From Spirometra erinaceieuropaei (taxonomy: Eukaryota > Platyhelminthes > Cestoda > Diphyllobothriidea > Diphyllobothriidae), in assembly GCA_902702965.1 (NCBI GenBank), contig CACRXP010000050.1:1822498-1886497 (forward strand): a stretch of DNA of 64,000 nucleotides, read 5' to 3'. Position 1 is the first letter of the stretch. Every line of letters begins with the position of its first letter. The position numbers and the translations under genes were made by a program. Of the stretch, positions 35,300 to 45,254 are shown piece after piece. The notes beneath the pieces were generated by a model. The model made no database searches, had not been told where the DNA came from, and saw only the letters and a list, made by a program, of their open reading frames with translations.

Positions 35300-35800
35300 C
35301 AAAAATTTGAATCCAAGCGAGAACCCTGTAAATCGTTCTCGTCTTCATATAGAAAACAGCCCGGAAAGACAAATTAAAGAGTTCCGGAACTGCAAACAGT
35401 GTCTGATTGTGTAGGACTTGCCTGAATCGAGTGCAGTCAGGCCAGAAGACCGTGTTTTTGGGAAAATAACTTCTTTTCATGGCCCGCTAAATCAATCACA
35501 CGAATCAGACTTGGAAATAAAAGTCATGGAAGCATTATGAATGGGAAAAAAGGATCTATGATAGGATAATAGCACTGCCCCCACATCCTCTCCGAAGTTT
35601 GCTGGAGCTCAAAGGGCAAGTCAAGTTAATTCTGTCAAAAAGCTAACCTCAGTAACTCACATAAAAGGTTTTTTCAACCGGACTACTCTCCAGCCGATCG
35701 GCCGAAACATGGGGAACTTTTTTAAAAAATTAAACTTAAGACTGAAGTGTGGCGAAAACAACCTGGCTATCTTCAAAGATATCATAGTTCAGAAAAATAT
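35300..35800 (+). pseudogene. ORF1 remnant of LINE B copy 3
   Basis: Frames read RQIKEFRNCKQCLIV followed after one stop by LPES, which parallels REQCLIIQGLQEP in the copy at 63.7 kb. Then, near 35670, LFQPDYSPADRPKHGELF parallels FFYQDFSPTGRETWRD in copy 2. These two shared blocks are the basis for the call; the protein is broken. Confidence 0.55.
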
Positions 35801-36249
35801 GCCGTTTAAGTGGAGTCGGCCAGTAATACTCTGAACAACGGCAGCTATTCAGCCAACGTAAACGCCATCATGGAACCAGCCGCTCGAGGCGACAATATAA
35901 GCAAGCCCTGAGGGTCCAATGTATCGACCGAAGCAACGGACCTTAATGAAATCCATGAAGCAACCGAATATCCCGGTGAAAATTGCATCTGAGATAATGC
36001 CAACACCAGTGACAAATATAGTCGCAAATTAGACTGGGACATAAATGAGATGCTTGTATACAGATGCCTAAAGCCTCGTATCGAGACTTGTTGAGCTAAA
36101 ACTTTGCCTTCCCGAAATCTCTCCGGATGTTATAACGGTAGCCGAAACATGACTGTCCGGGAGCATTAGTGATAGCGAAATAGCCTTAACTGGATATTAG
36201 ATATTTCGAAAGGACATAGAACGCCGTCAGGGTGATGACACAATTGTGT

Positions 36250-36720
36250 ATATGAAAGAAAACCAAGTGGTATCAGAGAAGATCAGCAGGTTTACGTGCA
36301 GCGCGGAAGCTATTTGATTGATCATCGAGAATACTGGTTCTCCGTGTCTCGATGTCCTCACCCTCTACCGACCACCTAGGACAAACCAAATTGCCGACAC
36401 TCAACTACTGGAGCAGTTGGAGAAATTCGTCAGTCGATCTAGTGTCATGATCATGGGCGACTTCGACGCGCCAGAGATGGACTGGAACACTATCCAAGCG
36501 TCAAGTCAAAAATCGACACTAGACTGCCATTTGCTTCAAAAAACATCAAAGGTGCTCCTCACGCAACATTAATGTTTCCAACGAGAACACGTGAATGACA
36601 AAGGGCTAGCTATCTGGATTTAGTTTTTAAGAAAACACTATACAGCTTGGATGAGATCATTCCCACGCCGCCACTTTGCAGCTCATCAACAATCACTATC
36701 CACTGATGGGTGTAAGGCAG
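36250..36720 (+). pseudogene. Endonuclease remnant of LINE B copy 3
   Basis: The open piece (36318-36572) reads CLDVLTLYRPP, LEQLEKFV and VMIMGDFDAPEMDW, the GDF catalytic block with D in place of the usual N. A shifted frame continues with TFPTRTRE-like words (about 36575-36600). The N-terminal motifs are not recoverable. Confidence 0.65.
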
Positions 36721-36949
36721 AAGAAACAGCCTAGATGACTAGAGAGCAGCCTAAGGAAAGAAATTTACAGAGAGAATAAATTGTGGAGAATATATTGTAC
36801 AACGGGGCAAGTTGAATATTTCAACAACTACAAAACACAAGGAAACAAACTAAGAATCATCATTATAAAAACGCGCCGGGAATTTGAGAAGAATTTGCCA
36901 AAATAAGCAACTCAGGACACAAAATTACTTTACAGCTATCTCCGAAGAA

Positions 36950-38575
36950 GAAAAGGGAACAGGCATCAAATTCCCTTAAAAAGGAGTACTAATGGCGCTG
37001 AGATCGTTAATAGCAAGGATACATCTGCATATTTATCATAGTTTCTCCAATCGGTCTACACAAAAGAGGAAAGGCCTCTTCCCCGCTCCGCAGCAGAACT
37101 GCCGGCTCCAAGCACAAACTGGACACTTTTTTCAGAATATGGTATTCAAAGAGAATTAGAGACATCGAATGAATCGAAGTTCTCAGGACCAGACGAGATT
37201 CTCCCAAGTTTCACAAAGAACCCGTCAGTGAGCATCCTATGCCTCCTTTAAACGTTATTTGACACTGGGATATTTCTTATGGATTGGAGGCTGGCGCATA
37301 TACTTCCATTAACAAAGATAGTGAGGGCGTCGGGGACCAATTAGAGGCTCATAAACTCGATATACATCGTTAACAAAGTTATAGAGAGAATAATGGAGAG
37401 TGAACTGGTGTAATTCCCCAGATCTCAGGACTTACTATCCAACTGCCAACACCGGTTCCGGTAAGAAAGATCCTGTTTAAAGAAATTGTTGCAATTTCTC
37501 CAGATGTAGACCCAAGCTTTCGACGACAGTTACGCGGCCACATCTCTTTCGCCGACATCCAGAAGGCGTTTGACACTGTGTCACACCAGAGACTGTTGTA
37601 CAAGCTGGGAAAATAAGGATCAGATGTAGCTTCCTCAATGGATCAATGTGGGTCGGCATCAGGTTGCATGCATTGATCAGGGAAAATCAAATCCTGTTGT
37701 GATCGAGAGTGGTGTTCTCCAGGGTTTAGTACTGGGACCCATTTTGTTCCCGATACGCATGGAGGATTGCACAAGAGCTTTGGGTTGCGAAGCAGAAATG
37801 TTCGCTGATGATATGAAAATATGGAGCGTTATCCGGGGTCTTGCCGACGAAGAAAGGCTACATATGAACCTTAATCGCTTGGAGTAGTCGTCAGCCTGTT
37901 GGCCCATGCGGTTCAACGTCGGAAAGTGTAATCTACTTCGCCCAGGCAACTAGGTCAGACCCGCTAGCACAAAAGACTACTTTCTGGACGGTGCAGGCTT
38001 ACGATACGTCGAAACCCAAAAAGACCTCGTCGGGTTGACGACGACCCCCCTAAAATCATCCGCTGATTATTCGAAGACGGCAAAAAGCGCAATGTCCGTA
38101 CTGTACCCCAGCAACAGTAAATGTATAAATTTTGACGAAGACGTCTTCCCAAAGATTTTCGAAACACTCGTGTAGCCGCACTTGGAATACGGCATACAAA
38201 CCTGGAGACCATGGGCGGTTCAAGAACAAAAGTGTCTTGAAAATGCCCAGAGGAGAGCCAAAAATGGCCGGAGTTCAGAGTTCCTTTTCTTATGCAACAC
38301 ATCCAACAAATCCAGACCTCTTCCCTTTGAGTTATAGGCGACTGCTCGGAGATCTCTCGCGAGGATTCTGCATTGTAAAGGGACTGGAGTGCAGCCTGCC
38401 CTTTGATGATTTTTTTGGATTTGAGACTACAGTCAACCTCCGAGGTCATCTCTTAAAATTACGCACTCAGCAGGCAAGGCTGGATATGATGAAGTGCCTA
38501 TACTCTGTCAGAGTAGTTAAACCAAAGAACGCCTCCCCCACATGTTGTGATGTAACCATCAATGCAAAGCTTTAA
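36950..38575 (+). pseudogene. Reverse transcriptase remnant of LINE B copy 3
   Basis: Motif A reads FADIQKAFDTVSHQRLLYKL (about 37548-37607). The 37648-37887 frame holds a GVLQGLVLGPILF block, then MFADDMKIW (motif C, FADD intact) and HMNLNRLE. The 38132-38575 frame has YRRLLGDLSRGFCIVKGLE and TVNLRGHLLKLR, the C-terminal signature of the family. Frameshifts lie near 37640, 37890 and 38130. Confidence 0.7.
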
Positions 38576-38639
38576 AATTAACATTGACACATTTATGCTC
38601 CAAAATGAGCAAGGGCGATAGGAGACCGAGCTAAACCCC

Positions 38640-39525
38640 TGAGACTCACGCTCAATTTCTCAAATTACTATGGACTGATTTTAAATATTTCGGCCCACAT
38701 GTTTTCTCTGTATACCGCACCCAATTTTATGTTGAAAATAGGGCACTTAATGGCTCACGCCTATTTCTAGATGTTAAAATTATCCAGCGCTCCTGGGTCC
38801 GTTTTTTTTTCATTCTGACGATGGGTTTCAAACGAGAAGCATGAAATTTACTATCCTTCAATTTCGACGAAGGGTGGCCTGAGGTTTCATGCCAAATAAA
38901 GCAAAACAAGAGTTTGCCACTAATTTGTAGGGACGATAGCTGCCGAAACTTTGAGGCTATAATGATGAGGCTGTATGATGAAAGCTACCACTAGTGGTAG
39001 GCCAGATAGCACAATTGTTTTCGAGCAATTTTTACCTAATAATAGAATGCAATTGGAGAAAACAGATAAGTGACGATCTCGTAGATAACAAAACAAAACT
39101 GTTAATACAATTTTTATTTAATGACGAGGTTATGTAGGGTAAAATAGAGGACAGAATAGTTCTCTTACTAGTTAATGAATCAACAAGAAAAGCGGTCAGT
39201 GGAGAAGATTTACCGTAAGAAGCGTAATGTTTTTCAAAAATTTTACGAGGAAAACCTTTCGTATATACGGCCGAAACTTAAAAGACTGAGGCCATGTTGG
39301 GTGAAAAGTCATGACGCTTTATTTCCTCTTTATGATAAATCGACAAAACACGGCGAGAAGCCTAATTGACTATTGACCAATAATAGGAAATTTTGCCAGA
39401 TTTATACTGGAATACTATGCACGAGATTGAGAAATCGAATTTTAAAAATGAATTTCATTTATCTTTCCAAAATCGCGCTGAGCGCACTGACCTCGACTTC
39501 GGAAAGCCCATAACCCTAACAGCTT
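38640..39525. other. Non-coding interval between two LINEs
   Basis: No domain recognised. A lysine-rich open frame at 39175-39369 is in AT-rich DNA and has no family features. Confidence 0.35.
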
Positions 39526-39529
39526 AAGC

Positions 39530-40382
39530 GTGATGGACAGCAGTCCATCTCGATTAGCTCCCGTCGGCTTTTGCATTCAATCGCGTGAAATGGACAGACA
39601 CCTGTATGCCGGAGTTACTCAGTCCAAATTGAGATTCTTTTATACTAATACTCAAAGTCTCGTTTCGAAGACCGAAGAAATCAAAGCACGAGTTTCAGGA
39701 CGAAACCTCGATGTCATTGCCGTGACGGAAACACAGCTCAAAGCCGAAATCGTGGATACCCAGATTTCGATACGGGATTACCAACTCTTTCGCAGAGACC
39801 GTCAAAATAGACAGGCGGTGTGGTAGTCGTGTATGTAAGGACAAACATTTCGGCAGTTGAACGAGCCCAAACTCACTCCCTGGAGTATGAATCCGCCTGG
39901 ATAAGGATAGTGTAATGCGCAAATCCTAGAATTCTTGACGGCTTATAAACCACCAAACCTTACGAGTGCAGCTGATGAGTCGCTCCTCTATTTAGTCAAG
40001 GAAGTACCTAGCCACCAAGAGGTTCTTATTACTGGGGATTTCAACTCACCTGCTATATAGTGGGAAAGTATAGCAGTTAACGGTGCGCCAACTTCCTTCA
40101 GCCATAAGCTAATGTACCTCACACTCAATCTCCCTCTGGCACAGCATGTTAAGGCACCAACAAGATTTGAGGAAAACCAGAGAGCCAATTGCCTGGGCCT
40201 AGTTTTCAATAAAGACATATATAATATTGACGAAGTGTATTCCACTGCACCTATCGGAAAGAGTGACCATACTACGCCACTATGGGATTACTCGCTCTTC
40301 TCTCAACGCAAGAAGAGAACAAAAAGCCAACGAAACATCAGGAAGGCAGATTTTAACACGACGAAGAACCAATCGATGTCCC
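39530..40382 (+). pseudogene. Endonuclease domain of LINE C copy 1
   Basis: The first frame (39530-39826) reads LRFFYTNTQSLVSKTEEIKA, then DVIAVTETQLKAEI, giving the Asn and Glu motifs of AP endonuclease. A shift near 39825 and stops follow, with an ITGDFNSP block (about 40027-40050) and a last frame (40112-40382) with HVKAPTRFEENQRANCLGLVF and IGKSDHTTPLWDY. All catalytic words (GDFN, SDH) survive although frames are broken. Confidence 0.7.
40378..40382 (+). repeat. Left target-site copy of the Gypsy insertion
   Basis: GTCCC immediately precedes the 5' LTR; GTCCG follows the 3' LTR at 45255-45259. A 5-bp duplication with one mismatch fits Ty3/Gypsy integration into the host LINE. Confidence 0.6.
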
Positions 40383-40712
40383 TGTTGGGAGTGCCTACAC
40401 TCCCAAAAACAAGAGCAAACCAGTCAATGGAGATCACGTGCGTTTGCTCTCTCTCTACCGCGCTGTCATCTCAATCAGGCGCTTTCCCATTGGCTACTCC
40501 CCTCTTCCCGAAGGTCATTGGACCGAGGGCCGGCGAACCACGCTAGCGTGTGATAAATATGCGTTACCCTTAGCTAGACGTGACTTGCATTGTTTTGCTA
40601 ATACACGTTCCGTGGCCAGCCGTGTGTTCTTTGTCTGCTGCCTTGATATTGGGGACCAGGGTCGAGTGCGTATACGCTCCACGGGATTTCACGTACCAGG
40701 CGGGTCATAACA
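40383..40712 (+). repeat. 5' LTR (330 bp)
   Basis: Identical to 44925-45254 except for one base. It begins with a short inverted repeat TGGGAGTG...CACTCCCA and carries a TATA-like GATAAATATG near 40551-40560. It ends in ACA, followed by AAT and the primer-binding site. Confidence 0.95.
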
Positions 40713-40715
40713 AAT

Positions 40716-40730
40716 TGGCGACGCAGTTTC
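40716..40730 (+). promoter_or_regulatory. Primer-binding site
   Basis: TGGCGACGCAG begins three bases after the 5' LTR. The leading TGG would pair with the CCA end of a host tRNA primer. The tRNA identity was not assigned. Confidence 0.6.
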
Positions 40731-40739
40731 TCAACTACA

Positions 40740-42092
40740 ATGGCTGACGAGTACGCAGACTTGAAGCAGATGTTGCAGCAGCAGCTGAAGCTGATGGAGG
40801 CTCTGACCGTCAAGCTATCCAATTCATCTATGGGCCAATCAAGCGCGGCTGGTGGTTCACAATCTGTTGATCACATTGCCGGCAGCATCACCGAATTCTT
40901 GTATGACCCGCAGGCCTATATCACCTTTGATTCCTGGTACAAGCGATACGAGGACTTGTTCTCTGTCGATCTGGCTGCCCAGGACGATGCATGGAAGGTT
41001 CGACTCCCTCTTCGCAAACTGGGTCCGGCTGAATACGAGCGTTATGCAAACTTCATCCTTCCCAAGAATCCCCGGGAAGTCGCTTTCAAGGACATGGTTC
41101 AGACGTTGTCGCAGATTTTTGGTGAGCAATCATCCCTCTTCAATACTCGATTTCAGTGCTTGCAACTGTGCAAACGAGATTCCGATGATTTCATCACGTA
41201 CGCGGGCATTGTTAATCGTGAGTGTGGGCGTTTCCAACTCGGTTCTCTCACTGAAGACCAGCTTAAATGCCTTATATTTATCTGCGGCCTCCAGTCCCCC
41301 AAGGATGCTGATATCCGGACACGTCTCCTGTCCAAAGTGCAGCAGAACAACTCTACCACACTCCAAGAGCTGGCAGCAGAGTGCCAAACGCTGATCAATC
41401 TCAAGCACGACTCTGCAATGATTCAGAACCCGGCCTCATCTTTCTCAGTCCATACGGTCACATCGACCAAATCGCATCCTGTTACACGGCCCAAGCAAGT
41501 GTCCAAGTCGAGATCTCCGCCATCTCCTTGTCGGCACTGTGGCGCGTGGCATTTCCACCGGGATTGCACTTTCCGCCAGCATCGCTGCCAAAGCTGTAAT
41601 CAGGTGGGACACCGTGATATGTTCTGCAAATCATTACCAGCTTCTGGAGGCAAGCCAGCCCCCGCCACTCCTAATTCCAGGCACCGTTTCCGGTCAAAAC
41701 GCAAGCCCAAACCCCAGTCCGTGGGTAATTCTCTCAGTCTTTTGGCCGCTTTCCAGCTCAATGCGTCTGGTCGTAGAAAATTTGTTGATGTCTTGCTCAA
41801 TGGCCATGCAGTTCGTCTACAGCTGGACACTGCCTCAGATATCACCATCATCTCTGAGAGACTCTGGCAGTCCCTCGGCAGCCCAACGATGCAGCCGACT
41901 TCTCAGTCCGCCACAAGCGCGTGCGGTGGTCTCGTACAGCTAATTGGGCAGCTGCAATGCTGTGTGTTGTTCCGCGGTACCAGCATCACTGCGATCTGCT
42001 ACATCACCAAGTCTGATCTCAACCTACTTGGTCTCGACTGGATTGAACAACTTGGGTTGGCCGATATGCCGCTCCGCATTGTTTGCAGTTAG
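40740..42092 (+). CDS. Gag with zinc knuckles and retropepsin-like protease
   Basis: A 450-residue open frame beginning 27 bp after the LTR. Residues 1-220 are the helical capsid-type region (DLKQMLQQQLKLMEAL at the start; FDSWYKRYEDLF in the middle), which would package element RNA. Two adjacent knuckles follow: CRHCGAWHFHRDC (CX2CX3HX4C, slightly short) and CQSCNQVGHRDMFC (canonical CX2CX4HX4C). The C-terminal 110 residues form an aspartic protease with the active site LDTASDITII in place of the usual DTGA/DSGA and the flap/late motif NLLGLDWI. The frame ends in TAG, and pol continues in the same frame directly after. This is the only fully open gene of the element. Confidence 0.92.
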   Translation: MADEYADLKQMLQQQLKLMEALTVKLSNSSMGQSSAAGGSQSVDHIAGSITEFLYDPQAYITFDSWYKRYEDLFSVDLAAQDDAWKVRLPLRKLGPAEYERYANFILPKNPREVAFKDMVQTLSQIFGEQSSLFNTRFQCLQLCKRDSDDFITYAGIVNRECGRFQLGSLTEDQLKCLIFICGLQSPKDADIRTRLLSKVQQNNSTTLQELAAECQTLINLKHDSAMIQNPASSFSVHTVTSTKSHPVTRPKQVSKSRSPPSPCRHCGAWHFHRDCTFRQHRCQSCNQVGHRDMFCKSLPASGGKPAPATPNSRHRFRSKRKPKPQSVGNSLSLLAAFQLNASGRRKFVDVLLNGHAVRLQLDTASDITIISERLWQSLGSPTMQPTSQSATSACGGLVQLIGQLQCCVLFRGTSITAICYITKSDLNLLGLDWIEQLGLADMPLRIVCS

Positions 42093-42818
42093 GTGCAGAT
42101 TCCCGCTGTGCTTTCAGACCAAGCCAAGGACATTCTCCAACGGTTTGCTCCAGTGTTCCAAGACGGCCTGGGTCGTTGCACATACACTCAAGCCGTGCTA
42201 CATCTGTCTCCTGGAAGTCAACCAGTCTTCCGTCCAAAGCGACCAGTCCCATATGCAGCCCTACCACTTGTCGAGGCTGAACTGAAACGTCTAGAGGAAC
42301 TGGGAGTTCTGGTTCCTGTATCCTACTCCGCCTGGGCCGCTCCAATCGTTGTGGTTAAGAAGCCCAATGGCTCGGTCCGCATTTGTTCTGACTTCTCCAC
42401 CGGTCTCAATGCCGCACTGACGCCGAACTGCTATCCATTACCGGTTCCGGCTGATCTTTTCACCCTGCTAAATGGTGGCACTTGCTTTGCCAAGTTGGAT
42501 TTCGCTGATGCGTATCTGCAGATCGAGGTCGCCCCAGAGTCGCGCGAATTGTTGACCATCAATACCCACCGCGGTCTGTTCCACTATACCAGGCTGCCCT
42601 TTGGTGTCAAGACCGCCCCGGCCCTATTTCAACAAACGATGAACGCAATGCTCTCCGGCATCCCTGGCACAGCTGGGTACCTGGACGACATCATCATCGT
42701 GGGTCGCTCCCCTGCCGAGCTGCAAGACCGAGTGTGCGCAGTACTCGAACGCTTGCAGGAATATGGCTTTCGCCTACGGGCCGACAAGTGCCAATTCTTC
42801 CTCGACTCCATCAGGTAA
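42093..42818 (+). pseudogene. Reverse transcriptase part of pol
   Basis: The frame is continuous with gag except for the TAG at 42090-42092. It contains the Ty3/Gypsy RT motifs in order: [32 protein letters not shown] (motif A Asp), [16 protein letters not shown], and the catalytic [10 protein letters not shown] (motif C). It stops at a TAA (42816-42818) exactly where RT normally reads on as RYLGF, so the TAA looks like a nonsense change of a Tyr codon. The downstream residues continue in frame (LGFVFDANGRHPDPENI) to about 42920. Confidence 0.9.
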
Positions 42819-44413
42819 CTTGGATTCGTTTTTGACGCCAATGGTCGCCATCCAGATCCTGAAAACATACGGGCCATCCAACGGATGTCTGCCCCCAAGA
42901 ATGTATCGCAACTTCGTTCCTTGGCCTGATCAGCTACTATAGCGCCTTCCTACCATCGCTCCATGACGTACGGGCCCCGCTCAACCGTCTGTTGCAGAAG
43001 GATGCTCCTTGGTGCTGGTCCCCCGACTGTGAAAAGGCCATCGCCCAGCTAAAGTCGATGCTGAGTTCAGATCTGCTGCTCACGCACTACGACCCGACGC
43101 TGCCGATCGTTGTTGCTGCAGATGCTTCCAACCACGGAGTTGGTGCCGTCATCTCACATACTTTTCCTGATGGGTCTGAAAAGGCGATCATGCATGCATC
43201 TCGCACGCTAACCCCTGCGGAGAAGAACTATGGGCAAATAGAGAAAGAGGCTCTAGCCCTCGTGTTTGCCGTCAAGAAATTTCACAAACTGTTGTACGGT
43301 CGCCACTTCACGTTGCTGACGGATCACAAACCATTGCTGTCAATCTTCGGTTCGAAGAAGGGCATTCCCGTCTACTCAGCCAGCCGACTTCAACGATGGG
43401 CAACCATCCTTCTTGGCTACGATTTCGACATTCGCTACTGTCGTACTACAGACTTTGGTCAGGCTGACGCCCTTTCTCGCCTCATCAGCAATCAGCAGGA
43501 ACCGGAGGAAGATACCGTGATTGCAGCTATTTCGATTGAGGACGATGTGCGCCGTCAGCTATCAGACGCCATACGAGGTATCCCCGTCACTGCCGCGGAC
43601 ATCCGACGTGCTACTGAACAGGATCCTGTCCTCCGCCAGGCCACCACCTACGTGCAGACCTGCTGGCAAACCACTGCTCTCGCTGGCGATCTTCGCCAGC
43701 TCTTCCTCCGCCGAGCATCGCTATCTGTGGTTGACTCCTGCCTCATGTTTGCAGACCGTGTGGTGATCCCATCTTCCCTCCGACCCACTGTACTACGCCA
43801 GTTCCATGCGGCTCATCCTGGTACCAGCCGAATGAAGTCTATTGCTCGCAGTTTTGCCTACTGGCCGGGTATCGACGGCGACATCGACGACCTGGTTCGA
43901 TGCTGTTCTCGATGTCAGCAAGCTGCCAAGATGCCGCCTCGTCAACCGCCAGTACCCTGGGAACCACCAGAGAGGCCTTGGTCACGCGTGCACATCGACT
44001 TCGCTGGCCCACTTAACGGAGTCTCCTACCTAATCTTGGTTGACGCCTACTCGAAATGGCCCGAGATTGCTCCGCTGAATCCAGCAACCGCATCTTCCAC
44101 TATCACCTTCCTACGACGCATCTTTAGCCAAAATGGCTTACCAGAAGTCCTGGTTTCAGATAATGGCTCTCAGTTTACTTCGTCGTCAATTGAGGATTTC
44201 TGCCGCCAGCACAACATCCAGCATCTTCGCTCCCCGCCCTACCATCCTCAGTCTAACGGTCAGGCGGAGCGTTTTGTCGACACGTTTAAGAGAGCCCTCT
44301 TGAAAGCTCGTGGGGAGGGGACCACGGACGAGATAGTCCAGGAATTCCTGTTTTCCTACAGGACAACACCGAACCCGGCGTCCCCTGGTGGCGTTTCTCC
44401 TGCCGAAGCGTGA
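42819..44413 (+). pseudogene. RT thumb, RNase H and integrase part of pol
   Basis: A one-base loss near 42915-42920 shifts the frame; the open stretch then runs from 42992 to 44413. RNase H is recognised by VVAADASNHGVGAV, the EKEALALVFAVKKFHKLLYG block and LLTDHKPL (tandem catalytic acids). Integrase has the HHCC zinc site (HAAHPGTSRM...CCSRCQ) and the DDE core: HIDFAGP, VSDNGSQFTS and SNGQAERFV. The stop TGA at 44411-44413 falls where the family normally reads SPAEALMGR, so a second one-base deletion created it. Integration from this copy would need trans help. Confidence 0.9.
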
Positions 44414-44907
44414 TGGGCCGAAAACTGCGTACAACGTTTCATGCCCTCGTCCCTACCGGTGCGCAGCCCGCGCAGACTTCTCCAGTTTCTCACAGCAAGC
44501 TCTCCATCGGAACACTTGTCTTCGTTCGTGATTATCGAGCGGGGTTCCCAGACTGGATTGAAGCAACCGTAGTATCGCACAGAGGCAGTATGTTGTTTGA
44601 CGTCGACGTTGGTGATGACATCTGGGTTCGCCACCACAACCAGATCCGACGGCGACATTGCAGTAACACAACTGGGCTCGATTCGGCGCCGTTACTCCCC
44701 CTTGACATCCTACTGGATACCTTCGCCATTCCGGCAGATCGGTCGGTTCCCGAACCCACCGCTGCGCCTCCTTCGGATGTACCGCCTTCGGTATCAGTCA
44801 GTGCCCCCGGGTCTTCAGACAACAAACCACAACTAAGACGCCGGACCAACCGCGTGCGCCGATCAACACTGCCGATGCAGATCAATCCACGCCAAAAGCG
44901 GTACTGA
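44410..44907 (+). pseudogene. Integrase C-terminal tail
   Basis: The reading frame after the one-base deletion starts with MGRKLRTTF, the usual sequence just after the SPAE block of Gypsy integrases. It continues through a small beta-barrel-like module (LVFVRDYRAGFPDWIEATV, then VWVRHHNQIRRR-type words) into a Pro/Ser-rich, basic tail that ends 17 bp before the 3' LTR. The tail probably binds DNA or chromatin, by analogy with other integrases. It would be translated only if the frame were continuous with the core. Confidence 0.85.
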
Positions 44908-44914
44908 CCCACTT

Positions 44915-44924
44915 GGAGGGGAGG
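44915..44924 (+). promoter_or_regulatory. Polypurine tract
   Basis: GGAGGGGAGG directly abuts the 3' LTR and is the expected plus-strand primer site. Confidence 0.8.
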
Positions 44925-45254
44925 TGTTGGGAGTGCCTACACTCCCAAAAACAAGAGCAAACCAGTCAATGGAGATCACGTGCGTTTGCTCTCTCTCTAC
45001 CGCGCTGTCATCTCAATCAGGCGCTTTCCCATTGGCTACTCCCCTCTTCCCGAAGGTCATTGGACCGAGGGCCGGCGAACCACGCTAGCGTGTGATAAAT
45101 ATGCGTCACCCTTAGCTAGACGTGACTTGCATTGTTTTGCTAATACACGTTCCGTGGCCAGCCGTGTGTTCTTTGTCTGCTGCCTTGATATTGGGGACCA
45201 GGGTCGAGTGCGTATACGCTCCACGGGATTTCACGTACCAGGCGGGTCATAACA
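44925..45254 (+). repeat. 3' LTR (330 bp)
   Basis: Matches the 5' LTR at 329 of 330 positions by direct comparison, with C at 45107 opposite T at 40565. It is followed by GTCCG, the right target-site copy. Confidence 0.95.

Larger units (their letters stand above)
35280..38620 (+). mobile_element. LINE family B copy 3, degraded
   Basis: Plus-strand relic with ORF1 (about 35300-35800), endonuclease (about 36250-36720) and reverse transcriptase to 38575, in the same order and with the same wording as the other family B copies. Stops and frameshifts are frequent in each domain. The 3' end is not sharply defined, and the AGGC/GCCT hairpin seen in two other copies was not found here. Confidence 0.7.
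40383..45254 (+). mobile_element. Ty3/Gypsy LTR retrotransposon, young but frame-disrupted
   Basis: Complete structure: 330-bp LTR, primer-binding site, gag with two zinc knuckles and an aspartic protease, RT, RNase H, integrase, polypurine tract and 330-bp LTR. The LTRs start TGTTGGG and end CATAACA (TG...CA) and differ at one base (T at 40565, C at 45107), which indicates a recent insertion. Yet the coding region has an in-frame TAG after protease, a TAA in RT and two one-base frame changes (about 42920 and 44408). The gag and pol wording resembles the K02A2.6-like (Mag-type) group; that clade call is from memory of the family and would need a tree. Confidence 0.93.
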
